This document shows positions 35,768 to 44,733 of a stretch of DNA of 64,000 nt, piece by piece. The notes beneath the pieces are model-generated. The model was not told the DNA's origin and did no database searches. It saw only the letters and a list, made by a program, of their open reading frames with translations. The first letter of the stretch is position 1; each line of letters opens with the position of its first letter. Both the position numbers and the translations under genes were made by a program. Source of the stretch: an uncultured Oligoflexia bacterium (GTDB taxonomy: Bacteria; Bdellovibrionota; Bacteriovoracia; Bacteriovoracales; Bacteriovoracaceae); contig CAKZJW010000086.1 in the NCBI GenBank assembly GCA_937120495.1, positions 22,526-86,525 of the forward strand. Reading direction: 5' to 3'.

Positions 35768-36571
35768 TTATTTATTTATTTCTTGATTGATTTGCTCAGT
35801 TCTAGCAATAGCTTTATCGATAGCTCTAGATGTAATCTCATTTAAAGAAGAACTTCTATACTCATTTATGGCCTCAATAGTAACACCGGCCTTACTTGTA
35901 ACTTGATCAAGAAGTTCATTAAAACTTAAATTCTGAGCCATCATTAAACTTGAGCTTCCCATAAAAAGATCTTTAATAAGTTTAGTCGCAAGTTCATTGT
36001 CAAAACCAAGGCCTTGCATTTTTTGAAAAAGAGTATCAGCAAATAGGTAAATATAAGCCGGACCGCAACCAGAAAATGTAGTCAAAAGATCAAGTTGCTT
36101 TTCGTCTTTTGCTTTAATTAAACCTGAATTTGAAAATAATTTTTGAGCCGCTTTTTCAATATTTTTATCCGTATCTGTATCAGAATAAAAAAGTGTTATA
36201 CCGCTATTAACTCGAATTGGTGTGTTTGGCATAATACGAATAATATTTTTTGATCTTAAAGAATGACTTAACGAACTAACACTAGTTGCTGCAAGCATTG
36301 AAATAATTGTTTGGTCTTTGAAGTTTTGTGAAAACTCTAAAGAAAAATCTTTCAATTGTTGAGGCTTAAACCCTAATAACCAAAAATCAATATCAACATC
36401 TTTAAATAGTTCTAAAGAATCAAGAGCCTTACCATCAACCTTAGTTGCCAGATCAATTGCTCTAGTTTTACTGGGGGTATAAGTATAGAAATTTACGTTT
36501 TTATTGTTTAAATATAAATTCTCAACAACAGCACTTGCCATATTTCCACAGCCAATTACAGCGATATTCAT
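35768..36571 (-). CDS. proC: Pyrroline-5-carboxylate reductase
   Basis: 267 residues. The Rossmann motif IAVIGCGNMASAVVENL, MPNTPIRVNSGIT and the C-terminal helix bundle (TFSGCGPAYIYLFADTL) define ProC, which reduces pyrroline-5-carboxylate to proline with NAD(P)H. Its ATG overlaps the TGA of putA (ATGA), so the last step of proline synthesis is made from the same mRNA as proline degradation. Length and motifs are normal, so the gene is intact. Confidence 0.95.
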   Translation of the reverse strand: MNIAVIGCGNMASAVVENLYLNNKNVNFYTYTPSKTRAIDLATKVDGKALDSLELFKDVDIDFWLLGFKPQQLKDFSLEFSQNFKDQTIISMLAATSVSSLSHSLRSKNIIRIMPNTPIRVNSGITLFYSDTDTDKNIEKAAQKLFSNSGLIKAKDEKQLDLLTTFSGCGPAYIYLFADTLFQKMQGLGFDNELATKLIKDLFMGSSSLMMAQNLSFNELLDQVTSKAGVTIEAINEYRSSSLNEITSRAIDKAIARTEQINQEINK

Positions 36572-39500
36572 ATGTCTAGCTCCAAAGGTGCACCATGTCT
36601 CATGGTATTAACTGCAAAAGAGCGTGGTATAGAATACTCTTTTACAAATCTTTCCCAAGAATCAAAGGCTATCTCTTCACCACTTATAAATAGTTTTTTT
36701 AGTTTTATTTGATCCGGTTGAACCTCAAAGAAATTCTTTTGAATAATACTGATAAGAGTATCCTCATTTTCTGTCACTATGAATTCACACTCATCTTTTT
36801 TGAGCCTTGCTGCAATACTTTGTTCGTTAAATTGAAAAATACCAAGATTAAATTTTGAAAAGCCAACGTTGTAACAAAGATTAACAATCTCAAACCAGTT
36901 GTTATAAGAGGCTTGATTAGCACAACCAATATTTACTGCATTTCCAATAGCTAGATTAAAAATCATATCAACTAAAACTTTGAAGTTAATCTTCTCAGAG
37001 CCGACCAAGAAAATGCCCCTACCATATTTTAAATTTCTTATATCAAAATTTAACTGTCCAGGTATTTTTCTATTTTGAAATTCTTTAGTTTCTAAAAGAT
37101 TAGAATCATCTTTTAAATAATCAAATATCTCAAAAAGAAAATCTTTTTGTTTTTGATTAATACCTTGAAAGAAAGATTCATATCTGTTTAGAAGTCTATC
37201 AACAAGTTCAATTGTTAAATCAAATCTCTTTCTTTCTAAAAGATTCGAAGGTCCAATTTTTGTATTTGAATCCTCTACTACATCTTCAATTAATACTTTT
37301 TCTATTTTCTCATTTGAAACCTTCATAAAACTATAAAGATAATCACAAGAGCCTGCCTTTGGTCCAGTCCCACTCATTTTAAAGCCACCAAATGGCTCTA
37401 TAGCAACCCTTGCACCTGTATTTGGTCTATTTATATACAAATTTCCCGCTAAGAGTTTTGGGCTTAAATAATCAATATCGTCTTGGGACTGACAGTATAT
37501 CCCTCCAGTTAAAGCGTATTGAGTTGAGTTAAATATATCTATCGCCTCATCTAAGTCTTTGTAAGCAATTATATGAATTAATGGTCCAAAAGCTTCTCTT
37601 TGGGCCATACTTGATTTATCAAAAGACCTGGCCATAGGAATTTCATACACACTTGGTCCCACACAATTCCCTGGGTACTCGCCAGCTGAAAGATCCAAAT
37701 GAACGACACCACCAAACATATTAACTTCATCCAGCGCTTCTTTATTCAAGTTCTTGAGTCTAATTTTATCTTCGTGACTCGCAAGAGGATTCAAGAAAGT
37801 ATCTAATTTATAACTTTCACCGATTTTAATATCAGCTACTGCATCTATAAAGCGCTCAATAAATGCATCTTTAACTTTTTCATCAATAATAATACGACTT
37901 GCAGCCGAACACTTTTGCCCTCCATGGGCAAAGGCTGCATAAATAATTCCAGAAACAGTTTCATCTAGTTCGCAGTTATTCGTTACAATAATTGCATTTT
38001 TACCACCCATCTCAGTAATAGCAGTTTTAGTTTTTCCACTACAATTATTAACTTTTAATTTTGTGTAAATTTTTTGCCCAACTTCTTTGCTTCCAGTAAA
38101 GACAATTCCTTCAATTTTTTCATTATCGACAATACTAGCTCCAATATCACCTTCACCAAGAGCTATATCAAATACATCGGCTGGTATACCTGCTTCTAAA
38201 GCCAATCTGTGAAACTCCATTGCGATCAGTGGTGTTTGTTCTGCTGGTTTTAAAATAGCGCAATTACCGCATACCAAAGCTGCTGTCGTCATTCCAACTG
38301 GAATTGCCAATGGAAAATTCCAAGGAGCAATAACACCAAAAACGCCCTTCGCCTCATACGCTCCACTATTCATTTGGATATCAAAGTACTCTTTAACGTA
38401 GAATTGAATAAAATCTATAGCTTCATCTACATCAGCAATCGCCTCTTCAAGTGTTTTACCCGACTCAAGCATAATTAAACTTGTAAGAGATTCTCTATTA
38501 ATCAACATGAGATCTGATAGCTTTATAAGTGATGCATGCCTAAGACTTGAATCATTGCTCCACTTGTTAGATAAAAAAGATTTATGTAATTTATCTATTT
38601 TCGATAAAGTCGTATCAACTGAGTCATAATTCACACACCCAATAACTTTGTGATCTGATGGTGATTTAACCAAAATTTTATTTTCATCATCGCAATCAAA
38701 AGTATCTACCTGCTCTTGTTTGACATTGAACGCACTTAGCATAGGACGTAATTGATAATCTAGATAAGTTCTAATTGGATAAATATTTCGGAAGTCTCTT
38801 CTCAGTTTTAAGATACTCTCGTCATACACAAGTTCCTTTTTTAAGAATTTATCCTTAATTATCGACTCTGGTGTTTGTGTATTCATTTTCTTTTTATGGG
38901 ATCTCATTATTGTTAAAATTCCAACTTGTGAGCTATTTTCCATAATTCTGCGTACTAGATAAGCCATTCCAACGAGTAAATTCCCTACTGGTATATAGTT
39001 TCTCGTAGGCCAATTCATAAGGGATAAACCATATGAGAGAGCTTCATATGTCATATGTAAACACTGATGTTCAATAATAGGTGCTTCTGGATATTTTTCT
39101 TGCCTCAGAGCTTCTGAAAAACAGTGATCTTGTATATTGTGCGAAGCAATTGCTAACTGTATATATTCTGAGTTTTCTAAACATAGACTTACAATTTGTC
39201 TAAAGTGAATGTCAGTTTCTTCTTTATTTAGAAACTGAGGAGCTTCAAAGTTAAATGCTCGAGCCTCAACAGTTTCTACATCCCAATAAGCTCCCTTTAC
39301 AAGACGAATTGGCATTCTTAGATTTCTTTTTTTAGCAACTTCTAAAACGTCATAGAAGTGCTTATGCCCGTCTCTAAGATACGCCTGAATTACGATTCCA
39401 GTATCGGCATATTGATTAAGCTCATCATTATCGATAAGAACTTTTTCATAGATTTTTAAAACAATGTCCCTGTAGTGATAGTGTTCGGCATCTATATTTA

Positions 39501-40671
39501 TAAAGACTTCATTTTGTTTAGCTGTAAGAAGAATATTTTTAAGCCTTGGAGCAATACTACTATAAGTTGTCTCAAAACTATAAGGCTTGAAATTATGAGT
39601 AAGAGCTGAAACCTTAATTGAAACGTGAGCCATATTTATTCCAGCAGCATTTCTTTTACCGGCAGGAATATGTTGCTTTAAACCTTTAATGATTTCAATT
39701 ACTTTTTGCTCGTAAATATCAGCTTCTTTTTTTGAAACAACAAGCTCGCCAAGTTGATCGAGAGTTGCATCCCGTCCAGATGAAATTAACTCACTTAGAG
39801 ACTTCTCAGCCTTATCAATACTTTCTCCCGCAATAAATCTTTTTGCCATTAAAGAAACACTAAATCGTATAGATTTTGCCAGTATATTAGCTGGTATAAA
39901 TGTAGCGATATTAAATAAAAGCTTTATCAGTACTAAATATCCTTTGGGAAGACCTCTATCTTGTCCTTTCAATCTTTTTGCCTTAGCTTTTTTAGAGTCT
40001 GTAATAAGACGACGAAGAGCCTCTAGAAAGATCCTCTTTACTTCATTGCCATCTTTTTCATGATCTAACGAAGGTAGAATTGCTAAAAATTTTAAAAGGT
40101 GAATTCTAATTAACTTATAACTCGCCGTTAAATCTAGACCGACATCAGTTATTTTTTCAAAAACTGATTGGTCGTACTCACTAATTTTATCAACTAAAAA
40201 CCTTGATAACTCCTCAGATGTTTGTAAAACTTTTTCGTACTCTGGTGTATCAAAATCGACAAGGTCATATTTGTGAGTAATTTGAGAAATTACTGCAGGA
40301 GCATTTTCAACGGGAATAGTAGCTATCTTGTTAGCATGAGATTTAATTGCGCTAATTTCTTTTTCAATTTTTAAATGCTCACACCATCTGATAATAGATA
40401 ATTCGTAAGAAAGTTGTTTCGTTGCGATTAAGACAAGTTTTTCTTTAGGAAAAATAGCACAAGTAAACTGAATACTAGAAGCTTCGATACCAAAACGAAA
40501 TGGAAGATTATACTTTTTATCTATAACAAAATTAATCTTATCTAAAACTTCACTATGAAATGAACCATTAACAAGTTGATCCTTAAAAAGATCGTAGTAG
40601 TTAATTGACCATTCATTATCATCAATTTTTAATAAGTATGTATCAATCTGATACAGGTGAGCACTACTCAT
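36568..40671 (-). CDS. putA: Bifunctional proline dehydrogenase / glutamate-semialdehyde dehydrogenase (PutA)
   Basis: 1367 residues. Residues 1-160 are an additional N-terminal domain without known motif. The FAD-binding proline dehydrogenase barrel covers about 190-540 with RLVKGAYWD (Lys459) and CLHMTYEALSYG. The aldehyde dehydrogenase domain covers about 650-1120 with FGVIAPWNFP and catalytic Cys921 in GGQKCSAASR; GGFKMSGTGPKAG closes it. A C-terminal domain of about 240 residues follows, as in the longer PutA types that have a second ALDH-like domain. The DNA-binding RHH domain of E. coli PutA is not seen. AAGGA precedes the start. Converts proline to glutamate. Confidence 0.95.
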   Translation of the reverse strand: MSSAHLYQIDTYLLKIDDNEWSINYYDLFKDQLVNGSFHSEVLDKINFVIDKKYNLPFRFGIEASSIQFTCAIFPKEKLVLIATKQLSYELSIIRWCEHLKIEKEISAIKSHANKIATIPVENAPAVISQITHKYDLVDFDTPEYEKVLQTSEELSRFLVDKISEYDQSVFEKITDVGLDLTASYKLIRIHLLKFLAILPSLDHEKDGNEVKRIFLEALRRLITDSKKAKAKRLKGQDRGLPKGYLVLIKLLFNIATFIPANILAKSIRFSVSLMAKRFIAGESIDKAEKSLSELISSGRDATLDQLGELVVSKKEADIYEQKVIEIIKGLKQHIPAGKRNAAGINMAHVSIKVSALTHNFKPYSFETTYSSIAPRLKNILLTAKQNEVFINIDAEHYHYRDIVLKIYEKVLIDNDELNQYADTGIVIQAYLRDGHKHFYDVLEVAKKRNLRMPIRLVKGAYWDVETVEARAFNFEAPQFLNKEETDIHFRQIVSLCLENSEYIQLAIASHNIQDHCFSEALRQEKYPEAPIIEHQCLHMTYEALSYGLSLMNWPTRNYIPVGNLLVGMAYLVRRIMENSSQVGILTIMRSHKKKMNTQTPESIIKDKFLKKELVYDESILKLRRDFRNIYPIRTYLDYQLRPMLSAFNVKQEQVDTFDCDDENKILVKSPSDHKVIGCVNYDSVDTTLSKIDKLHKSFLSNKWSNDSSLRHASLIKLSDLMLINRESLTSLIMLESGKTLEEAIADVDEAIDFIQFYVKEYFDIQMNSGAYEAKGVFGVIAPWNFPLAIPVGMTTAALVCGNCAILKPAEQTPLIAMEFHRLALEAGIPADVFDIALGEGDIGASIVDNEKIEGIVFTGSKEVGQKIYTKLKVNNCSGKTKTAITEMGGKNAIIVTNNCELDETVSGIIYAAFAHGGQKCSAASRIIIDEKVKDAFIERFIDAVADIKIGESYKLDTFLNPLASHEDKIRLKNLNKEALDEVNMFGGVVHLDLSAGEYPGNCVGPSVYEIPMARSFDKSSMAQREAFGPLIHIIAYKDLDEAIDIFNSTQYALTGGIYCQSQDDIDYLSPKLLAGNLYINRPNTGARVAIEPFGGFKMSGTGPKAGSCDYLYSFMKVSNEKIEKVLIEDVVEDSNTKIGPSNLLERKRFDLTIELVDRLLNRYESFFQGINQKQKDFLFEIFDYLKDDSNLLETKEFQNRKIPGQLNFDIRNLKYGRGIFLVGSEKINFKVLVDMIFNLAIGNAVNIGCANQASYNNWFEIVNLCYNVGFSKFNLGIFQFNEQSIAARLKKDECEFIVTENEDTLISIIQKNFFEVQPDQIKLKKLFISGEEIAFDSWERFVKEYSIPRSFAVNTMRHGAPLELDI

Positions 40672-40770
40672 CGAATATATCCTTAAATTTATAGATAAAA
40701 TTTATCCTATGAAACAAGCAGTGAAAAGCGTAAAATTGACTGTTTAACACGGTAAAGATAAAATCTGTTT

Positions 40771-41907
40771 ATGCATAAGAAATCACTCTTTTTTATACTA
40801 TCAATCTATCTTAGTACAAGCCTGACTTGTGCATATGGTCTAAGTAATAAAACTCAGCTCTACTCAATGGCTGATCTAAAGGTATTAAATACCAATAATG
40901 ATTTTTACGAATTCTTCGCCCACGCCAAGGATGTAAGGCCTGCGAAAAGAAATGACACCTGGAACTCCGCTGTCCTAGATACGGCATCTAAATTTCTAGC
41001 TGCAAACTTCTTTAGCGAAGAGATTTCTACAAAGGACTACAAGCTATTAGTCAAAATTTCGAGTTGGAATACATTAAAAAGAGACGAGTTTTTTATAGAG
41101 AAATTTGATCTCGCGATCTCTAGATATTTTTCTCAATGTTTTCAATCAAAATCTAAAATATGTATGCCTCAATTAAATACACTTTTAAAAAAGCATAAAA
41201 TGTCGAGAAAGTTAGGAGTAAAGTTAGCTGAAGCTCTTTATAAAAATAATATTGAAGGTGACATATTATTTAATTTGGTATTACCGATGAGCTCAAACAC
41301 TTTGGGTGAATTCTATTGCTCAAAACATCCTACTTCACAAATCATCATAAATAAGCTCTATTCTGACAAGACAGCAATTCGCAAAATTCACAAAGATTGC
41401 TTAAAGTCACTGCTACCCACTTTAAAAGAAAAGCTCACAAAGCAGCAGAGCCCCTACACTCGCTATCAAACATACAATATATTAAATTCAAAACAAAAGA
41501 TTAGTAAGAAAGATCGAAATATCTATCATATTACACAATTAATTGATGGCTTTACCCTTGATCCAGAGCAAACACTTATGGCCTTTGAAACCTTAAGGAA
41601 GCTTGGTGACAATATAAATCAAAGAGAAATGGTTTTAGATAATTTAAAAAAGAGCATTCCTCTTCATGGCAAGATTTTTAATATTAACTCTAAGTCAGCA
41701 ATTGCAACACTCAGAGGACTCTCAAGATATTTTCCAGAGTATCTAGACTACTACTCTAGTGTTTGTATATCTCATCTTTCAGGTAAGCTTAAAACTGCTG
41801 GTGGCAATCCTGCGACTTTCTGTCATCCATTTTTCAAGGCAGCTTCGAAGCACCAACTCATCCCAGAGAATAAAATTCAGAAATATAAAAAAATAATGAC
41901 TCTATAA
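40771..41907 (+). CDS. Secreted helical protein, unknown function
   Basis: 378 residues; signal peptide MHKKSLFFILSIYLSTSLTCAYG. The rest is nearly all helical, with regular hydrophobic spacing compatible with HEAT-type repeats (LDNLKKSIPLHGKIF, TLRGLSRYFPEYLDYY), and six Cys mostly in its second half. No family recognised. Divergent from putA with 99 bases between starts. Its 3' end faces the SWIB gene; the terminator there is oriented mainly for the opposite strand. Confidence 0.68.
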   Translation: MHKKSLFFILSIYLSTSLTCAYGLSNKTQLYSMADLKVLNTNNDFYEFFAHAKDVRPAKRNDTWNSAVLDTASKFLAANFFSEEISTKDYKLLVKISSWNTLKRDEFFIEKFDLAISRYFSQCFQSKSKICMPQLNTLLKKHKMSRKLGVKLAEALYKNNIEGDILFNLVLPMSSNTLGEFYCSKHPTSQIIINKLYSDKTAIRKIHKDCLKSLLPTLKEKLTKQQSPYTRYQTYNILNSKQKISKKDRNIYHITQLIDGFTLDPEQTLMAFETLRKLGDNINQREMVLDNLKKSIPLHGKIFNINSKSAIATLRGLSRYFPEYLDYYSSVCISHLSGKLKTAGGNPATFCHPFFKAASKHQLIPENKIQKYKKIMTL

Positions 41908-41963
41908 AGGAGTCGACTAGAATAGCTCTCTTTTCATTATTATTAGTTTTGTTAAAAAATGAA

Positions 41964-41990
41964 ATAAAAAAGCCCCGATAAAATCGAGGC
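41964..41990 (-). terminator. Rho-independent terminator of the SWIB gene
   Basis: On the minus strand GCCTCGAT pairs with ATCGGGGC (one G-U pair) around a 3-base loop (41972-41990) and is followed by T6. It can also act weakly on the plus strand. Confidence 0.8.
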
Positions 41991-42016
41991 CTTCTTATCT
42001 TAATAGTAAATATTTA

Positions 42017-42469
42017 TTACTTTAAGTGCTTAGAAACAAGTTTAGTCATTTCAAACATTGATACTTCTTTTTTTCCACCAAAAACTGGCTTTAATTTAGC
42101 ATCAGCGATGATATTTCTTTTGTTCTTTGGATTTTGAAGATCATGCTTCTTAATGTAAATCCAAAGCTTCTTAACAACTTCTGTTCTTGGAAGAGGCTTA
42201 GCTCCAACGATTTCAGCTAACTCTTTAGAAGGAGTTAAAGCTTTCATGAATGCTGGATTTGGCTTTCTTTTAGTTGCTTTTTTCTTAGTTGCTTTCTTAG
42301 CTACTTTTTTCTTAGTTGCTTTTTTAGCTACTTTTTTCTTAGTAACTTTTTTCTTAGCTACTTTCTTTTTAGTTGCTTTCTTAGCTACTTTTTTAGTTGC
42401 TTTCTTAGCCACTTTTTTCTTAGCTACTTTTTTCTTCGTTGCTTTCTTAGCTACTTTTTTCTTAGCCAT
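42017..42469 (-). CDS. SWIB/MDM2-domain protein with histone H1-like Lys/Ala tail
   Basis: 150 residues. The first 69 residues are tandem units of the type KKVAKKATKK, strongly resembling the tails of histone H1 and bacterial H1-like proteins. Residues 75-150 are a SWIB domain: AFMKALTPSKELAEIVG, LPRTEVVKKLWIYIKKHDLQ, and a C-terminal helix with SMFEMTKLVSKHL. SWIB domains in eukaryotes belong to chromatin remodellers; in bacteria they occur in Chlamydia, Bdellovibrio relatives and a few others, sometimes fused to topoisomerase I. Probable nucleoid protein. GGGAGG before the ATG and a own terminator. Confidence 0.93.
   Translation of the reverse strand: MAKKKVAKKATKKKVAKKKVAKKATKKVAKKATKKKVAKKKVTKKKVAKKATKKKVAKKATKKKATKRKPNPAFMKALTPSKELAEIVGAKPLPRTEVVKKLWIYIKKHDLQNPKNKRNIIADAKLKPVFGGKKEVSMFEMTKLVSKHLK
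42263..42469 (-). repeat. Tandem Lys/Ala-codon repeat in the SWIB gene
   Basis: About 69 codons made of near-identical 12-18 base units (AAG AAA GTA GCT AAG AAA GCA ACT type) encoding K/A/V/T repeats. Such arrays change length by slippage, so tail length may vary among strains. Confidence 0.85.
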
Positions 42470-42493
42470 TTAGTCCTCCCTAAGGTTCTTAAG

Positions 42494-42946
42494 CTATATG
42501 TGTTTTTCCCACTCTAATATATGGTTATTTGAGTTAAGATGATTACCTGTTTTTTTATAATCATGCCCTTCATTTAGAGAAACCATTCTAAAGTTATCTT
42601 CGGCACAATAATTTATAATCTTAGTTACTTTATTCTGTTTAGCATACTCTTCATAGAATTCTTTGATCATATGTGAAAAACCATTACCTTGATAATCCAT
42701 TTTGATCGAAGTGTTTTTAGTAAGAAGTACTGAGTCTGAAATCTTAATAAAGATAGCTGCTATAATATCTTCATCGACAGCAACAGAAAGAACTGACCAG
42801 CCCTCATTCATCTGAAGCTTTAAGCTATCAACTGACCATTCAAAATCCTGCATATCAGCGAATGCATTTGTATTAAAATTGTAAATTGCGCTCATCTCTG
42901 AATCAGATGAACATTCTTTAATTATTAGTGATGATTGTTCTGACAT
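42494..42946 (-). CDS. GNAT-family acetyltransferase
   Basis: 150 residues. The acetyl-CoA binding loop is MDYQGNGFSHMIKEFYEEY (Gln/Arg-x-x-Gly-x-Gly type) in the middle, followed by the helix-strand end of the fold (KIINYCAEDNFRMVSLNEGHDYKKTG). Substrate unknown. The gene lies 25 bases before the SWIB gene on the same strand, so the acetyltransferase and the Lys-rich protein may share a transcript. SD (AAGGA) is rather distant from the ATG. Confidence 0.8.
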   Translation of the reverse strand: MSEQSSLIIKECSSDSEMSAIYNFNTNAFADMQDFEWSVDSLKLQMNEGWSVLSVAVDEDIIAAIFIKISDSVLLTKNTSIKMDYQGNGFSHMIKEFYEEYAKQNKVTKIINYCAEDNFRMVSLNEGHDYKKTGNHLNSNNHILEWEKHI

Positions 42947-43107
42947 TTATTCAACTTTTCCTTAAAACAATTACGATCTAAAAATTCTAATGTATCTGAT
43001 AGATGAAATCAAATATTTATTTACTTTAAACGTAACTGCTAAAATATTGCTTTTTTCACTCAATTATGGGACACATATGAGTGAAAATACAATCATTTTG
43101 AGGCTAT

Positions 43108-44730
43108 ATGCAGTCACTGTTCAAATCACTTAGAAAAATCGAACGAACTTTTGGAAGTATGAAGTTCGCCGTAACAATTATAACTATATTTATGTTTGCT
43201 CTTATCTATGGAACTTTCATGGAAAGCTATCACGGTGCTGAGTTCGCAAACAGGCTTGTATACAAGTCATTGTGGTTTATGGGCCTTCAACTTCTCATGT
43301 TCTGTTCAATCATTGTCGCTACATATTTGAGGTTTCCTCTAAAAAAACGACTATACGGCTTCTACACAATCCACTCTGGACTTATAATTCTCTTTATTGG
43401 CTCGTTTGTGACCTATATCAACGGAATTGATGGTAGTTTAGAATTGATTCCTAATACTCCAGCTAGAAAAATCGTTATTGATAAAGACTTTCTCAAAGTT
43501 TCTATTCAATCTGAGAATAAAAGTATTAAATTTCCACTCCCTTTTGGTGCTTTTGGTACAAAATTAGATGGAAAATACAAAAATCTTATAAAGCTCAAAG
43601 AGTTTCTTCCTTCAGCGAAGCTAATTACGAAATGGGAAAAGACTGATTTTATCCCTGAAGCGATAGATCATGGCTCTATTTACACAATATTCAACGATAA
43701 TGTGTCCCAAGAATTTACAATGTCACTCAATCCCTCTAGTGATTTCAAGTCATCAACTAGACTTGGCCCACTAACAATAAGCTATATGCCTCACAATCTA
43801 TATGAGTGTTTTACTGCTGAATCAAAAAGTGGATTTATTATTTGGGATACTGCTGCTAATAATTGCTACACTGCAGAACAAAAGAATATTCCTGTTATCA
43901 AAACTTCAAAAGATAACGAGTTTATCGCATTTAAAAATGGTAATGAGATTTTAAAGTTCTTTCCAAACTTCTCTCCTCTTCCTGTAAATGATGATTTAAC
44001 AAAGAAAATGGATAGCTCTTTTAGAGTATTTTCAAGAAAGCTCTTTCAAGACAAGCCAAACTTATTTCTATTTGGTGATAAATTCGCTTTCTATAAGAAA
44101 AGAAAAAAAAGATGGATAGGGAAAAAATTCTCTGAAAAAGAAAAAATACACAAGCTTCCTTGGATGGGATTTAAATTGCGACTTCTTGAGCATAGAGACC
44201 GCATGGTTCCCTATCAGACTCCAATTTACTCTAGACCAATCCAAGATAGTGGAAAGATTGTTGATGGCGATGTAAAGGCCGTAAAAGTAGAAGTAAAAGG
44301 CAAAGAGTACTGGGTTAGATCTGATGCACCACTGGCTTTAAATAATGGAAAAACTGAGATTAGATTTCAATTAACTAAAGACGATATCAAGCTTCCATAC
44401 CAGATAACATTAAAAAGATTTAAAATGGATACAAATCCGGGGACAAATGATCCAGCAAGCTATGAGAGTTTTGTCGACCTTCTTGATGGAAGAAACAACT
44501 CTCCAGCGACAGAACATCATGTCTTTATGAATAACCCTCTAAAATACGATGAATTCACCTTCTATCAAGCCAGCTACTTCCAAGTTGGACCAAATGTTTG
44601 GGGAAGTGCTTTTAGTGTAAACTACGACCCAGGACGACCTCTAAAATATGCAGGTTCTCTTCTTTTAGTATTAGGCGCAATCTGGCATTACTTTCTTAGA
44701 AGGAAGAAAAAGAAAACAACAAAGGTATAA
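43108..44730 (+). CDS. resB: Cytochrome c biogenesis protein ResB (Ccs1)
   Basis: 540 residues. Three membrane helices near residues 20-130 and one at about 515-530 enclose a large periplasmic domain. KFAVTIITIFMFALIYGTFMES and IHSGLIILFIGSFVTYI are typical of ResB. In system II maturation ResB and CcsA carry heme across the membrane and attach it to the CXXCH motif of exported c-type cytochromes. GAGG precedes the start. ccsA begins 3 bases after the stop. Divergent from the GNAT gene. Confidence 0.92.
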   Translation: MQSLFKSLRKIERTFGSMKFAVTIITIFMFALIYGTFMESYHGAEFANRLVYKSLWFMGLQLLMFCSIIVATYLRFPLKKRLYGFYTIHSGLIILFIGSFVTYINGIDGSLELIPNTPARKIVIDKDFLKVSIQSENKSIKFPLPFGAFGTKLDGKYKNLIKLKEFLPSAKLITKWEKTDFIPEAIDHGSIYTIFNDNVSQEFTMSLNPSSDFKSSTRLGPLTISYMPHNLYECFTAESKSGFIIWDTAANNCYTAEQKNIPVIKTSKDNEFIAFKNGNEILKFFPNFSPLPVNDDLTKKMDSSFRVFSRKLFQDKPNLFLFGDKFAFYKKRKKRWIGKKFSEKEKIHKLPWMGFKLRLLEHRDRMVPYQTPIYSRPIQDSGKIVDGDVKAVKVEVKGKEYWVRSDAPLALNNGKTEIRFQLTKDDIKLPYQITLKRFKMDTNPGTNDPASYESFVDLLDGRNNSPATEHHVFMNNPLKYDEFTFYQASYFQVGPNVWGSAFSVNYDPGRPLKYAGSLLLVLGAIWHYFLRRKKKKTTKV

Positions 44731-44733
44731 ACC

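Noticed and set aside
42246..42473. Plus-strand frame of 75 codons opposite the SWIB gene, rich in Phe/Leu/Ala
   Set aside because: It is the reverse reading of Lys/Ala repeat codons; hydrophobic by necessity, no SD and no family.
42246..42473. Direct repeats as a CRISPR or mobile element
   Set aside because: Units are codon repeats in frame in a protein gene, without spacers.
43078..43135. Short frame starting at 43078 overlapping the resB start
   Set aside because: Only 18 codons and no SD; it may be a leader peptide but nothing supports translation.
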